NCBI RefSeq assembly: GCF_000143415.4
Contig: NW_003314317.1
Location: 248,001 to 312,000, forward strand
Reading direction: 5' to 3'
Source: Selaginella moellendorffii
Taxonomy: Eukaryota; Streptophyta; Lycopodiopsida; Selaginellales; Selaginellaceae
Length of the DNA stretch: 64,000 bases
The notes beneath the pieces were generated by a model. It had not been told where the DNA came from, searched no databases, and was given only the letters and a program-made list of their open reading frames with translations. A program made the position numbers and the translations under genes. This document shows positions 9,445 through 23,208 of this stretch, piece after piece. Each line of letters starts with the position of its first letter. The first letter of the stretch is position 1.

Positions 9445-12400
9445 GCCTTGCAGATCACGCCGCGTGGATAAAATGCGGACGTGGCGCAATTATCTTGTGG
9501 GGTTCATCTCAAGTTGGCCCGAGCGATGGAACACCAAACCAGGTTTAGTTTGGTCTATCAAGAACATATACAATGAATCAAGATTTTTTCAGCTATATAA
9601 AATAACTCTTTCATTTTTAGCAAACGCTAAGCAGTTGGCAAAGCTTTTGACCACTAACACCAATACTTTGTTCAAGGGGGGAAGAAGAATTGTTAAGCAC
9701 CATGTGGTCAATATAGATCCAAACTAAACTCAAAAATATATTAGAGCATGGATTTAAGGTAACCTACCCTAAAGGCTCATGATGGAGTGGTTAGTATGGT
9801 GGAGCTTTTGAGGTAGTTCAAGAGTGGTTAAATGTCAAGAGGAGCTACAGTATAATCTAAGTGAGGTTGTTTTGTTATTTAATAACAGGTTATAACACTT
9901 AAGCACACGGGCCCCCCATTTTGGAACTTGCAAGAACTCAATGTAGCAGCTTGTAACAGCAACTAGTGTCTAGAAGCAGAAAGCCATAGCTGCCCAGGAA
10001 TTAGATGGAAAGGCAGATCCAAATCCCAAGGATTTTGCTCCAATGATACTCATGGCATTCCTTCTATTTTTCCACTAGATCCAGCATACTAAAATGTCTT
10101 CTAGGACCAGATACTTATACTAGAAGACATAACGGAAAACACCATTTAGCACTTGCTTGACATGTAAGTATTTCTCTCGCTTGGTGATGTTTTGTAAGTA
10201 ACTCCAGGAATCGGGCAATGATTGGAGGTAATGGCTAGAGCATTTGGCCTGGCTCTTTCTCCCATCCTACTAGCACATCCAGTCCAGGCTGTGAGCAAAA
10301 AGGAGTCCTCAAATCCAAGAGCATTCATTATCTCGACAAGTATGGAATCTACTACTAATGCTTTGGCCGATTCTAGATCCAACATAAACATTATCTCCTT
10401 GGATCTTGACAAATATGTTTTTTTTGCATCTTCTTGCACTCCCCACTTCCTTGAAAAATATAAAAATTAGGAGTTAATGGAAATCCCTTTCCTCTCTCTT
10501 TCTCTCAAAACACAAAGCATGTAAAGATGGTGTGTTATTAGCCACTTATTTCAGACACAACAACATCATGACAACATGAAGAGAGGTTGAAAAATCAATG
10601 GGATCTTCATTGACTTCACCAAAAGATTTACTTTTGATTATGTCGCTACTCCACAAAATCCCTTCAAAAAAGTGTACAACAAAGATTTCCATGAGTGGAT
10701 GATGCTCGGTGATCATCCAGAAAGTACCAATAGATCCCAAAGAGCACCCAATGGAATATGAAGCATGGATCATAGAGGAGATCATCTAAAGTCTTGTCAT
10801 GGAGAAATGAAGTCCAAAGTTCTCTTTCCTCCCTTATCAACATCCCCTCTAAAAGCATCTAATTGGATTCAAATAACAACTCTATTACGACTAAATGTGG
10901 TACAATGGTCTAAGCAAACACTAGAAGCATCATATTGGCATATGATGTTGGACAATTACACTTATAAACCTGCAATAGCATTCCAAAAACAATAGATAAG
11001 GTTTTTAAGCAAGCTGCTTGCCAAGGATGTGATGGCAATGCTCTATTAAATATAAAAAGCTGGAACCTATCACAAAGTGATCAACATACATGGAACCAAC
11101 TTAGGCTATATTGCTGGAGTAACTACTAGGGATATGAAGAAGGGCTAGACTCCTTATTCTAGTACATGCTAAACAATCTGGACAAATACTAGTCAGATCC
11201 AAGTTTGATATCATCAGATTGTCTATTGCACATTGCCAACCCACAGATGATTCTCTAAATTGCAGCCTTCCTACAGATCCATGAATAGATGCAAGTGGCA
11301 GTGATAGAGGTGGCAAAAAAGCCAAAAAACTCAGATCTAGAATTCATCCCACACACCTAGACCAAGATGAACATATGTAAATTCATCCCAATCCAACAAT
11401 ACATCCTCTATGTCCTCATGATGTGATGGTAGTGAGAGCAATAGAGCTTTCTCACCCATACCATCCTTGCAATGCACCCAATTACAGTCAAGAGGCCTTC
11501 CATTAAATCAGAAACGTGATTGCCATGATGGGCAAACCTCTATTAGCATATAACTTCATAAAAGACTGGCATGCCATCATTAACCTCCAAAACATCCAAG
11601 GCCATTGCATGCTCAAATAAATAGAGGCTACACAAGAGGCTTAGTGCAAGAAAATAGCAATAGAATAATTTTGTTTTCTTCTTCCATACTTGGCTTCTAA
11701 TAAAGATGTTCTTATATAGTGTGCTCTACACTATATCCATCATTTGTCCAGGAGAAAATGTTTGGTCAAAAAGGGATTGGAATATGAACCAAAATTTGTT
11801 CACATCCGATATATCAATAACGTCTATACCCTATTCAAGGAATGTTTGAGGTTGATTGTATTGAACTCTAACCTCTTGAGCCACTAGGATACCCTTAAGC
11901 CCTTGATTTGTAAATGCAAACGATGGCCATGGGTGGGCTACCTTGACAAAACTAGCCATATGCATACATTGGATCCAAAGATCCTTGGCTCATGAGTACT
12001 TATCTTGGTTATTGAGAAAGGTTTTAAGCACATCACCCCTAAGCCACTCCAAATAATGAAAATCATCTATGATGCTTGGGATAGCATTGCTAGTATCATC
12101 CTGGAAGTATACATCCAGAACTAGCAAAGTAATGAGATGGCTGTAAACAGCACATCAATCATTGGGTTCAACTAGCACTCCATGCTTGCCAACTAACCCC
12201 AATGATAGATGTGATCCTTAAGACACAACAATAGCTTGAATGGATATATAAACATCTATACATCAATGACACTAACATAGCAAGTAATACACCTACTTTC
12301 TTTTATGAAGTGTTAGCCTAGGGAGAAGCACTAAGGCAAAAGAATAGTGAGGGCTTCTCACTTGCAATATCACACAACAATGTCCTAGAAACTCTTGAGA

Positions 12401-14750
12401 CAATTGTGAAGCAATTCCTTGAGGATCTGCTTCCACAAGAATTCTCACAAACCTCCCATATCTTACAGGAATATATAAGGGGCACAAAAACAAGATGCAC
12501 TAGCTCATGAATATGGATGAGTATGTGTTTTCAGAAATCACTATATGCCTAACAACTGTCCTTAAGGGAATATAGAATGTGCTGCAAAATGTGGTAGATG
12601 ATTTCTACGCATAAGTCAAGTTCTTTAAAGGAAAGATGAATGCATGTTGGAACCTTGGATCCATGTAGGAATTTGCCATTAACCTTCCCAATAGAATCAT
12701 AACAATCTTTACTAGTGACATTATTAAATGCTATAAGATAATCCCCTTGGAGGAAAACCAAGGCTTCACCACAGCCACAACACACCTTATCAATCTAGCC
12801 TTTGCACATCAGAACGACCTCAAAAATGATTTGCCTGAAACAGAAAAAGAATGATGATTTCAAGAAACCTCTATGCTATTTGTTTGTTAAGGTTACCACA
12901 ATAGAACCAATAAAGATCATTGAGTTAAACATCTTCATTATTTAGCATACATATCTCCACTTGGTTAAAAGAGTTTGGAGATAAGTCCATGGAATTCTAA
13001 TGAGCTTTTCATGCCTGTTATTATGGTGCAATCTATATTGCTTTTATTTCGAGTATAAATTTCTCATTTAGCTTGCATGAATAGACTAGTATGATTTACT
13101 TCACCTTTTTAAGCACACCTTCAAGTATATGGATGATCTAATCTCAACGAATAATCCTATGATCCTTCATTTTCTTGACTTGAACCAAACAAGTCAGAAG
13201 GGTAACTATTCTAGATTTATCCATTGTAGTTCCTAGCCATGTAAAACAAAATGGATAATCTGTTTATTAGTTATGATGGCTCACTCATAAATATGTTAGT
13301 TCATTTCCTAAGCCTTTCTAATCATAAAGGTTCATGGTACTTTCTTGATAACAAAGTATGATAAATGATGATCACTTCCATTCCAGATCTCAATGTCCAT
13401 CTATCTAGACTCAAACTGACTTGTGGTAAATGCCTCCAAGGTCATTCTCAAACAGGTCTTTGCTCTCTTCCACATGATAAACACTGCTAACAGTGTCATC
13501 CTCAGATTATATTAATTGGCCTACTGACACCATTGTATATAGTGCTTGACATTCTCTTTGATCTCTGGAGAGAGCCAATTAATCATTGACCATAATTTGA
13601 TGACTCAGAAAACTCACACTATAAGAGACATTTTTAGATACTATTCCATGAATGTCTAATCCACATATGGGAATATCAAATACTATGTCTACTCAAGCAC
13701 AACCAAAGAAGTTTTAATGGTTTACCAAGTCTGTCACTTTTGCACATAAGACAAAGAACTAGGGCACCAAGCACTAACCACACCTGTCAATACATAGGCC
13801 ATTTTTGTAATTATTGCAAAACAAGATTTTGATAGAACAAAAAAAACACAGAACAATCATAGCATTACATTTAGGATAGAACATTATTTTTAGGCTCGAT
13901 CATTGCTATTTGTGCATCAAAGATTACACCATCTCACTAATAAAATAAGATGAGAAAATGAGATACACAATGTGATATTATCTTATTTGACATGGCAGAA
14001 ATAACACTCTCGCACTTTGGATTCCTAAAAAATCCTACACTTGAAGGAATCGTTATACAAGTAAACAAACCTAGACTAATAGGTATGAAGTGATGGGACA
14101 AACCTTAAACTAAGGTTTCTTACCATTCTCCACCACTAACACATTCACTAAGAGTGCATCCACAAGCAAAACAAAATTGGGCAACAGCAAGGCTATGTTT
14201 TCACTAAACCCCACAACTTTATGGCCGACCAAGCCAAGATCAATAGCCACTTCATCATGCATTACAAAAATGAGTAGAACACACAAAACATAGTTTTGGG
14301 TCTTGTCCAAAATGAGTTATCATCTAGGATCTCACAGCAAAAAAACCAATATCCACAATGGTGACGTATAAGGTTAGCATTGATTTTGCACAAGTAAAGC
14401 TCCATGGTGCCTACTATTCTGGTGTTTAACTCCCCCACATTAAAAGACAGGATATAACTACACTAGACAACAAAATTCATGAAGTGATAAAAAGCAATTA
14501 AATTGAGCACCTTTTTTAGAGTTTAGTGTTTTCCTTGGACATGTACCTAAGTATATTGGCTAGTGAGCATTAGCAATGCAAGATTTATTTTTGTTTTGAA
14601 GTCTAGCTTTTTTTAATGATTGGGCTAGTTGAGATTGCATTACTAATCCTCATCTTCCACAATACAAGTACCCCCTAAACACCCAAACTATAGGAGGTGA
14701 TAGAAAATGTTGGGGATGTCATACATTCATGATTAATATCTTGCTAAAGG
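9445..14750. other. AT-rich decayed DNA without recognised genes
   Basis: The longest open frames are under 100 codons, lie on both strands and have no family resemblance. Scattered short motifs hint at old retroelements (for example a Y-M-D-D string near 13120), but nothing could be followed over a domain length. No tRNA, terminal repeats or satellite were seen. Confidence 0.5.
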
Positions 14751-15036
14751 ATCACCTTATACTCCTTGAACTCTGCTAAGGCAGACTCAATTGCAGGGGC
14801 CATCTTTTCGGCAACTAGTTGTGATACGGTGATGTGAGCAAAAGCACATAGATGAGGTGCTAGGGTCTCTGGATGAGCTCTTTAGTGAAGGAGATCACCT
14901 TATACTCCTTGAACTCTGCTAAGGTAGACTTAATTGCAGGGGCCATCTTTTCGGCAACTAGTTGTGATACGGTGATGTGAGCAAAAGCACATAGATGAGG
15001 TGCTAGGGTCTCTGGATGAGCTCTTTAGTGAAGGAG
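14751..15036. repeat. Direct tandem duplication, 143-bp period, two copies
   Basis: The block starting ATCACCTTATACTCC at 14751 repeats at 14894 with only two visible differences (GCAGACTCAATT versus GTAGACTTAATT). The period is not a multiple of three, so the duplication arose after the gag frame was already lost or broke it. Confidence 0.9.
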
Positions 15037-15510
15037 ACACTGAGCTTAGGGAACATCTTTGACTCAAGCTCTGCAACATGTGTGTAGGCATTATGGCATC
15101 ATTGGTGGCAGCTCTTAGCAACTTTCCTCTAGAGTTTGGGCTTGAGGCCTTATACAAAGGCTGACACTCTAATGGACTCCTCTTTTATCACTTTGTCAAG
15201 GCAAATCTTCCAAAATGCCTTGAATCATGTTGTATAGTCAAAGATGGACTCATTCGCACTTTGCCGAAATTAGAACAAGTCTTGGACAACCTGTTGTGGG
15301 GGAACCTCTTGAGAGAACGTGCTTCTGAATGTCTGGAGGAAAGTGAATGTCTCACACTTAGTTGCATTATCCATGATCCGGTTACTAGCATAGTAAAAAA
15401 AGAATGCTGCAAGGTGATCCTCCACTAAAATCCCTATCCCTAGCTCAAAAGAGGGGAGCTTGAGATTGTGCTGCAACACATGCACCATTAGCATGGGTGG
15501 CAATGGTGGT
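14890..15510 (-). pseudogene. Decayed gypsy gag
   Basis: Read downward from about 15500, the minus strand shows a retrotransposon gag core: EDHLAAFF, a C-x-x-F stretch, VPPQQVVQDLF, QSANESIFDYTT, FKAFWKICLDKVIKEES and a VSAFV-x-GLKP motif. Gag forms the particle that packages element RNA. Stops replace R or Q codons in several places and a frame change occurs near 15290. No matching pol was found nearby. Confidence 0.6.
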
Positions 15511-16802
15511 GGAGGTTGCTACACCATCCTTTGTTGATTTGCAATTGATTTTTCCTCATGTTGCAATTCCATCACTTCCAAAGATGCTAAGAGATGCTCT
15601 TAGAGATTTTGAGTACCAATTAATCCAAGGCAGGGATGCACTACATGAATCTGTTAACTCGATATCTACAACAGATGGTGAATCCTTGCTCTCTGACAAG
15701 GCCGTGTGATAATCTAGTTTTTGTTGAAGCCTAGAGAACTTTTCACAAATATGGTGAGCCAAAAAAGAACTAAGAACTAGCCTTGTGCATATAGGCATGA
15801 AATATGCAAAGTGCAATAAATTCTCAGTTATGGGATAAGTCTAGAAGTAACCCTAAGCTGAAATAAACTTCTTGTGAGGGTGAAATATTTGCCAAATGCT
15901 TTAGGACACATAAAAAATTGCCTAGAAATGCCTTAACACTTGCTCTATACTTAAGAAGTTGTGGAAATGACCTTCTATTGACCAAATGCTGCTCAAACAA
16001 AGAAAAAATGAACAAATTGCAAGGGTACTCACTCATTAATACTTTTCTGAGCTCTAAAATAAGTTTATAAGAAAATACTTGTGGCAAAATCAATGAAAAA
16101 ATAAAATCCTTCCTCACAACCCAAACAAGAAAAATACTTTAGCAGAAAATAAGCTTAAAATATGAGACTAGATGCAAATAAAGCCTAAAACTATGAAAAC
16201 ATTTTTCCTAAAAGTAACTTTTATAAAAAAACTCGAAGAAATTCACTCCATTCTCTCAATTATGGCAAGTACTTACTTCAAGAGAAAAATACAGCAAATC
16301 TCATAAAATCACACTTTTGGGCTTGGGAGAAAGCTCTCCACATCCTTTATAGCTCCAATATTGGAAATTTCCTGCCAGGAAACAGTGAAAAGCTCAAAAA
16401 CCTTTCCTTGCGTTTAGAATAAATAAGCATGAGAGAAAAATTGCTCCAAATCACTCCAAATTGACTCAAATTTTGCATTCAAACCCTCCAAAGAAATTTC
16501 ATGAGTAGACCTATTAGAAGAGCCCAAAAACGATTGAAATGGTAGTATATCCAGCTTGTGCCAAACTTCTAAAGTTGTTGTTGTGTGTGCTGTGAAGAAA
16601 TAAAAGCTACATATATTGATTCTTACATAAAATTTAGGAATTCTTAATGCTCAACCAACAAGATCTACAATCCCATGATTGCCATTTCTTGAATTGATTC
16701 CCTAATAAGCCACAAAGAGAAGAAAAATTGATTTATTTTGTGCAAAAGGAAAGGAAACTCAAAGAAATTTAAGCATAGTGCCTAGAATTTTTCAGTCAAG
16801 CA
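15511..16802. other. AT-rich, no gene recognised
   Basis: Only short open frames occur. The region may hold the 5' untranslated part of the gag relic at 14.9-15.5 kb, but no LTR could be outlined. Confidence 0.45.
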
Positions 16803-16807
16803 CATCC

Positions 16808-18347
16808 TATAAGTGATTAATTCTTCCATTTTACTTTAGTCACTTAACCACACCTTCGACCACTTGAAAGAGTCTCATTCACAACTTCCATAAGTCCAAT
16901 TTAGGACTTGGGGCTTACTAGCCGCAAGAATGGCATCCAGGCCACTCAACCTTTGCACTTGGTTTAAATGCTCCACATGTCCAATCCCATAACTGACACC
17001 CCAAGGTACCACCGACATATCAGCTTGTTAGCTAAGGCCATGCCTATTCTCCTTGGTCCTACCAGTGGTCCATCACCACATGCATCATAGTCCCGTCTCT
17101 CAAAGACTAATCCATTTGTCCCTATGATGATCATCTTAAATTCATTCCTTAGTATCCTTAGAATGCCTACAGACATGGGGAATAGCCTTCCTCAATATCC
17201 TTTTTACAGTCCCCACCAAGTCCTTTTTTTATCCATGGCCGTGTTTGCCAACACTGCCACTAGGACAAGGCCCACAAGCCTGACCACTAACTCCCATTGT
17301 CCTCTAGGATTTCTTCACCATATGACCGTATCCTTGGTCACTACACTAGAAGACCACTTCTTTTCCTTTCCACAATTTAGGACTTTGGGACAACATTTCA
17401 AAACATTATGGCCCTACACAAGCCTCATTGGTACTTTTCCCACCTTTTGCTTTTGGGTGCTTTAGCCATGGGCTTAGAGTAAGGTTCTATTAAGCCATAC
17501 TAAGTATCCAAGTAGGTAGTGCCACCCACACTTGGACTAGGAGCATTGACTATTCAATCTCCCGAGGGAACTAGAGCCAGCTCTTGAACACTTCACCAAA
17601 CTACCCCACTTGTCAGTCCATATTCACTTTAGCATTGGACTTCCTAGTGCCTATTTCATCACCCAACACTTGGGTACAACCTTCTTTGGCCAAAATAGCC
17701 TTTCCTGGCCAAACTAGCTTCACTAGGATCCAACCTCCACATTCACCCTACTATACTTTTGGAACTCCCTACAACCCCCGCCCCCCCCCCATCTAATAGC
17801 TTGTATTAGTATTCGGACTCGGACTCGGTCTCGGTCTCAATTTCGGACTCGGACTTAGTCTTGGTCTCGGTTTCAATTCCATTTTGGACTCCATCTCGAG
17901 TCCATCTTGGACTCCATTTTGAATTCCATCTCGAGTCCATCTTAGACTCTATTTCGGATTCCATCTCGGACTCCATCTCAAGTCCATTTCGGACTCCATC
18001 TCGGATCCATCTCAGACTCCATCTCAAGTCCATCTCAGACTCCATCTTGGTCCATCTCGGACTATTTGGACTCTATCTCGGACACCATCTTAGACTCCAT
18101 CTGCTTCATCTTGGACTCTTCCATGTGTCATGTGTTGGTCCTTTTATGCCCCTTTTTTAGAGACTCATTTATTGCTCGCTTCATGCTCGTTCCTCAAGCA
18201 CTTCATTGGGAGTTCCACTCCCGCTCTCGATTTTTCAAGTTGGAGCTTTTAGTCCATATGTGTTACACTCATTTGGCTTCTACCTCAACCACTACCACAT
18301 GGCACTCTTTCGGCTCTGCTTTGGGCCTAGGGATTTTATGTCTCACA
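16808..18347 (-). repeat. Solo LTR, TGTGAGACA family (reverse), TSD CATCC
   Basis: On the minus strand the LTR starts TGTGAGACATAAAATCCC at 18347 and ends at 16808. That end is decayed from TTAGTCGCTTACA to TTAATCACTTATA. It is flanked by CATCC at 16803-16807 and 18348-18352, so it is a solo LTR left by recombination. A minisatellite of GGACTCCATCTC units fills about 17805-18120. It is more diverged than the copies at 42-50 kb. Confidence 0.9.
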
Positions 18348-18352
18348 CATCC

Positions 18353-19041
18353 CTCCTTGCTTTTAAGATCTCTCTATCACTAATGCCATCACTAAAACTT
18401 AGATTTCTCAAAAATTTGCTCCAAACCCTAAAAAAAAACCAAAGAACCAAGAGGAGGATTGGCTAGAAAGCAATTTTCCCTAGTGGTATCGCTAAATGTT
18501 AAGAGGGGAGCCTCTCAAGTGGCAAGAACATTCTCTCATACCTTGAAATTCTACTCAAAACATCTCTCTTGTGTGAACTCCTTGCCCTAGAAAATGGGGA
18601 AGAAGGGGAATATACCCCTACACCTTAGCATCTCCTCAAACCCCTAAAATATTCTGACAATAGAATATTTTAGGGAATTTACTCAACTCTAAATTATCTC
18701 TTAACAAGTGAGATAGGAGGCAGTCCAAGACAAAATGGATCACTGGTAAAAGATTTCAAGAAAACCAAAAAGAAACAAAGAAAAGCAAAAAAAATGAAGA
18801 AATCTTGAAAACCATAAAAAATTTTGACAAAAAGAAAGCTATCCAATTCGATTAAAGATGAGGAAGATCTACTCCATAACTCTTCTCCAAACTTAAAGCA
18901 ATTACAACCAATTCAAAACAAAGACTCAAGGTTTAGATAGTTAGGAAAACTTCGTGATACTTAACAAATATTCTAAACACTCAAGACTCAACAAACTCAA
19001 AAAAAATTTCCCCAACATTAAAAAAAGATTTCAATGACTAT
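18353..19041. other. AT-rich spacer between two solo LTRs
   Basis: No gene, domain or repeat was recognised. Confidence 0.5.
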
Positions 19042-19046
19042 AAAAG

Positions 19047-20980
19047 TGTGAGACATAAAATCCCTAGGCCCCAAAGTGGAGCCGGAAAGGGCGCCACATG
19101 GTAGTGGCCGAAGCGAAAGCTAAACGAGCATAACACGTTTGGACTAAAAGCTCCGACTTGGAAGGTCAAGAGTGGGAGTAGAACTCCCAATAAAGTGCTC
19201 GAGGAGTGAGCACAAGGCAACCAATAAGCAAGGCTCCAAAAAGGGACCCAAAAAGGACCAACACATGACATGTGGAAGAGTCCGAGATGGAGTTTGAGAT
19301 GGACCTGAGATGGAGTCTGAGATGGACCCGAGATGGAGTTCGAGATGAAGTCCGAGATGGACCTAAGATGGAGTCCGAAATAGAGTCCGAGATGGACCCA
19401 AGATGGACCCGAGATGGAGTCTGAGATGGACCCGAGATGGAGTCTGAGATGGACCCGAGATGGAGTCCGAGATGGAGTCCGAGATGGACCCGAGATGGAG
19501 TCCGAGATGGAACCCGAGATGGAGTCCGAGATGGAACCGAGACCGAGACCGAGATCGAGTCCGAGTCCGAAACTAGGACCGAGACCGAGTCCGAGTTTGA
19601 GTCCGAGTCCGAATCCGAATATTAATACAGGCAGTTGGGTGAAAGCCCAAAGCAATCATCCCCCGGGGGGGGGGGGCTGCAGGGGGTTCCAAAAGTATAG
19701 TAGGGAGAGTGTAAAGGGAAGACTGCAGTGGAGTCAGTTTGGCCAGGAAAGGCTAGTTTAGCCTAGGAAGGCTGTACCCAGTGTTGGGTGATGAGCTGCC
19801 CACTGGGAAGTCCAAGACTAGAGTGAACACGGACCGATAAGCAGGGTAGCTTGGTGAAGTGTTCAAGAGCCAGCTCTAGTTCCCCCGGGAGATCGACTGG
19901 CTGATACTCCCAGTCCAAGTGTAGGTGGCACTACCTACTTGGATATCAGGCATGGCTCAATGGAACCTCACTCTAAGCCCATGGCTAGAGCACCCAAAGA
20001 CGAAAGGCAGGGAGAGTACCCACGAGGCTTGCGTAAGGCCACGGTGTTCCAAAGTGTTGTCCCAAAGACCCAGACGGTGGAAAGGAAGAGGAATAGTCCT
20101 CTGGTGTAGTGACCAAGGATACAGTCGTGGGGTGAGGAAGTCCCAGAAGACCATGGGACTTAGTGGTCGGGCCTGTGGGCCTTGATCCAGTGGCAGTGTT
20201 GGCGAACACGACCAAGGACAGAAAGGGACTTGGTGGGGACCAGAAAGGAGATATTAGGGAAGGCTATTCCCCATATCTGTGGGCATCCTAAGGATGCTAA
20301 GGAGTGGATCGGGGATGACCACTCATGAACGGATGGCCCAGTCTTGGAGAGACGGGATTGCAATGCAGGTGGTGTTGGATGAAACGTGTATATACATTCC
20401 TCAATATCCCGTAGGGACTAATACAAAAACTGGGCATGCTGCCCGAAGCTCATGCTCCCTAGTGGTGATCTCCCTCATCTAAAATGAGACTAGGCCTGCA
20501 GTAGAAGCAGCTGCAGTCGTCTCCGTCGTATCATGTCCAGATCCCCCTTCGTGCTGACCGCAAGATCGACTCCGGGGGGCGCCATCTCCAACGAACATCT
20601 TTGTGATCTCCTCTACCAAAACATGGCAGCCATGCTTTCTGCCACTCCTCGAGCCTCTCGAGCTTCCCCCTGTCCCGGAGGATAGCATGGTGAAGCCGTA
20701 TTGCAATGCAGGTGGTGTTGGACCACCAATGTGACCAAGGTGATTGGGCATAGCCTAGCATAACGGGCTGGCATGTTGGTGGTGCCTTGGGGTGTCAGTC
20801 ATGGGACCGAACATATGGAGCACTTGGACCAAGTGCAAAGGTTGAGTGGCATGGATGCCTTTTTCGGGGCTAGCAAGCCCCAAATCTTGAGTAGGACTTA
20901 TGGAGGTAATGAGACTCCTCCAAGTGGTTGGAGGTGCGGTTAAGTGACTAAAGTAGAATGGAAAAATTTAGTCGCTTACA
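19047..20980 (+). repeat. Solo LTR, TGTGAGACA family, TSD AAAAG
   Basis: The LTR starts TGTGAGACATAAAATCCC and ends TTTAGTCGCTTACA. AAAAG flanks both sides (19042-19046 and 20981-20985). It carries the family minisatellite (about 19275-19620), the shared GGTGAAAGCCCAAAGC core and a poly-G tract near 19660. About 290 bp near 20400-20720 are specific to this copy. Confidence 0.9.
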
Positions 20981-20985
20981 AAAAG

Positions 20986-21787
20986 ATTGATGAAGTAATA
21001 TAACTATCCCTTTATAGATTAAAAGTATATAAAATATAAAAATTATCTCCTCTGCAGCTTTCAAAATTATGCCAAACCCTACTAAGTGCTACCTAAAGAA
21101 ATGATGTGATTACTACATCATAAAGAAGATTGCACTAAAGAAGATTGAAGATGAAGAATAAACCAACAAATAAGTTAATAGAAAGAAAAACTAAAAAAAA
21201 TGGGAGAATGTGCAAGGAAGGTTATATTTGGTTCGACCGAATCCAAAGCCTAACTTAGATTTATTGAGGTCATATTTTTTATGAGTGACGCTTAACCAAA
21301 AAGATCAATGACACCGCTCTTGTACTTGTCTAGGATGGTGCTTGAGCCCTTCAACACTTTCATTAATTTTTTAGGAACACATAAACAAAAACATTTTATA
21401 CCAATCATGTTAGTTTTCAATATAAAATTTCCTGAGTGTTAGTTGCAACTAAGATTAGGACTGTTGGACCATAAATCTATCCACTTATTACTGAACAAAA
21501 AAATCTTGACATTCAAGAAAATGCAATTATATTACTTCGACTATTATAAGGACCAATCAAATACACACTTTCAACAATAACACTTACTCAAATTTATAAC
21601 TATGCACATCAAAGCATAGTAATATGCATTAGCGAAACTAAAAACTTTCGACTACACCAATAAGAAATCTTGATTTTAGAAGACCTATTATAAACAAACA
21701 ACCCTAACTTTATCTTCCACCACATCTGAAAGTTCCACCACACTTGGGAGCTCAACCACAACAAACAAGAATATGAATTCCATAACA
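20986..21787. other. AT-rich spacer, no gene recognised
   Basis: Only short open frames are present. Confidence 0.5.
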
Positions 21788-21792
21788 ACCAT

Positions 21793-21967
21793 TGTGAGTG
21801 CATGGAATATGGAAAGGGAATACAGAAATGTGCATATCAATTAGCCCAAAAACCCTAGCTTATATACAGGAGCGAGTGGTCCGGATTGAAACCAATCCGA
21901 CGGCTACCAAAATCCCACTACGCTAATATTAGTATACGGCATCGTAGCCGTACACTTGGCCCTCACA
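21793..21967 (-). repeat. 3' LTR of the 5.0 kb gypsy element
   Basis: It is 175 bp with TG/CA ends and is near-identical to 26629-26803. A polypurine tract (CCGAGAGGAGGGGATGA on the minus strand, 21968-21984) adjoins it. Confidence 0.93.
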
Positions 21968-21999
21968 TCATCCCCTCCTCTCGGAATAATGGAAGGCCG

Positions 22000-23208
22000 T
22001 CAGGGTTCTCTTGTAGATGGGCCGGGATCTGGAGGAACGTCAGGAGGAGGCATCGGTGGATTTGTAGACGGTATTAACTGCTCCTGATCCCTTTGTATGA
22101 AGCGTTTTAACCGCTGCACATGCACAATCTCCGGAGGATCGGCCTGCTGAACGTCATGCTGAACCTCATAAACTTGTGGTCCAACTTGCCGCAACACCCG
22201 ATACGGTCCTTTCCACTGCGCAAGGAGCCCCTTAGATAAACCACGTACCGTAAGATGGGGAAAACGGACTAACACCAAATCATCCACTTTGTACTCCGCA
22301 GGTGGACGATGATGGGAATTGTAGCCTCGTTGTTGTCCCACTTGTACGCGGCCTAAGTGCTCAGTAGACTCTGCTCGGACAAGTGGAAGAATGCTTGTCA
22401 AATATTGATCCCATGACCTAGCATCAGGAGCTCGTGGCAATCGCGAAGGTAAACCCAGCTCTGTTGGTAATATTGGATCATGACCATATAGAAGTTTATA
22501 TGGTGAAGCACCAACAGAACTCTGCACCCCTGTGACATAAGCATACCGAAGAGACAGCAAATAACCATCCCAATCCGAATGTTGAAAGTTCACATACTTC
22601 GCAATCATCCCTTTGAATGTCCGAACGAGCCGTTCCACCAGACCGTCTAATTGTGGATGATAAACACTCGTAAAAGTGTGGCGTATCCCCAACCGAGATG
22701 TCAAAACATGAAATACCTTAGCCATAAATGCAGGACCATTATCCGAAAGAATCCGCTCTGGACAAGAATGCTGGAACACCACTCGATTGAGGAGGAAGTA
22801 TCCAACAGTAGTTGCAGAGGCACTAGCAAGAGCACCAACTTCCACCCAATGAGTCAAGTAGTCAGAAGCAATAATAACATACTCATTGTCAGCAGTCAAT
22901 CGCGGAAAAGGTCCCATAAGATCAAACGCCACCAACTCAAACGGACAAGAAACTGCAATTGACTCCAACCGTCCTTCAGCAGCACAAGGGGGAGTATTAC
23001 GAGCTTGGCACCAAACGCAGCTACGCACATACCGGATAATATCACGTCGCATCTCTAGCCAATAGAAAGATCTGCGCAGCTTCTCGGTGACACGACGGTG
23101 TCCCATATGCCCACCTAGAATAGGAGAATCATGGTAGGCATGGAGAAACCGCGGAATAAACACCGAAGGCACCACCAGCCGTAAATGATCATCAGGATCC
23201 GTCCCCAC
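22000..23208 (-). CDS. Gypsy integrase
   Basis: The enzyme inserts element cDNA into host DNA. The HHCC zinc finger is complete (H-D, G-G-H, then C-V-W-C). The catalytic triad is present: D of FDLMGPF, D of ILSDNGPAF and E of GLVERLVRT. A C-terminal GPYRVLRQVG-type barrel and a proline-rich tail follow, with no chromodomain. The frame is continuous from about 23235 (DGLLYFVGTDPDD) to a stop at 22000. It is in a different frame from the reverse transcriptase because of a single-base shift. Confidence 0.9.
   Translation of the reverse strand: MGTDPDDHLRLVVPSVFIPRFLHAYHDSPILGGHMGHRRVTEKLRRSFYWLEMRRDIIRYVRSCVWCQARNTPPCAAEGRLESIAVSCPFELVAFDLMGPFPRLTADNEYVIIASDYLTHWVEVGALASASATTVGYFLLNRVVFQHSCPERILSDNGPAFMAKVFHVLTSRLGIRHTFTSVYHPQLDGLVERLVRTFKGMIAKYVNFQHSDWDGYLLSLRYAYVTGVQSSVGASPYKLLYGHDPILPTELGLPSRLPRAPDARSWDQYLTSILPLVRAESTEHLGRVQVGQQRGYNSHHRPPAEYKVDDLVLVRFPHLTVRGLSKGLLAQWKGPYRVLRQVGPQVYEVQHDVQQADPPEIVHVQRLKRFIQRDQEQLIPSTNPPMPPPDVPPDPGPSTREP

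Noticed and set aside
13080-13200. Y-M-D-D-like string suggesting a reverse transcriptase
   Set aside because: No other reverse transcriptase block could be found in frame on either side, so it may be coincidence.
20479-20761. Minus-strand frames with G/R/S-rich composition
   Set aside because: They lie in a copy-specific part of a solo LTR and have no domain or splice context.
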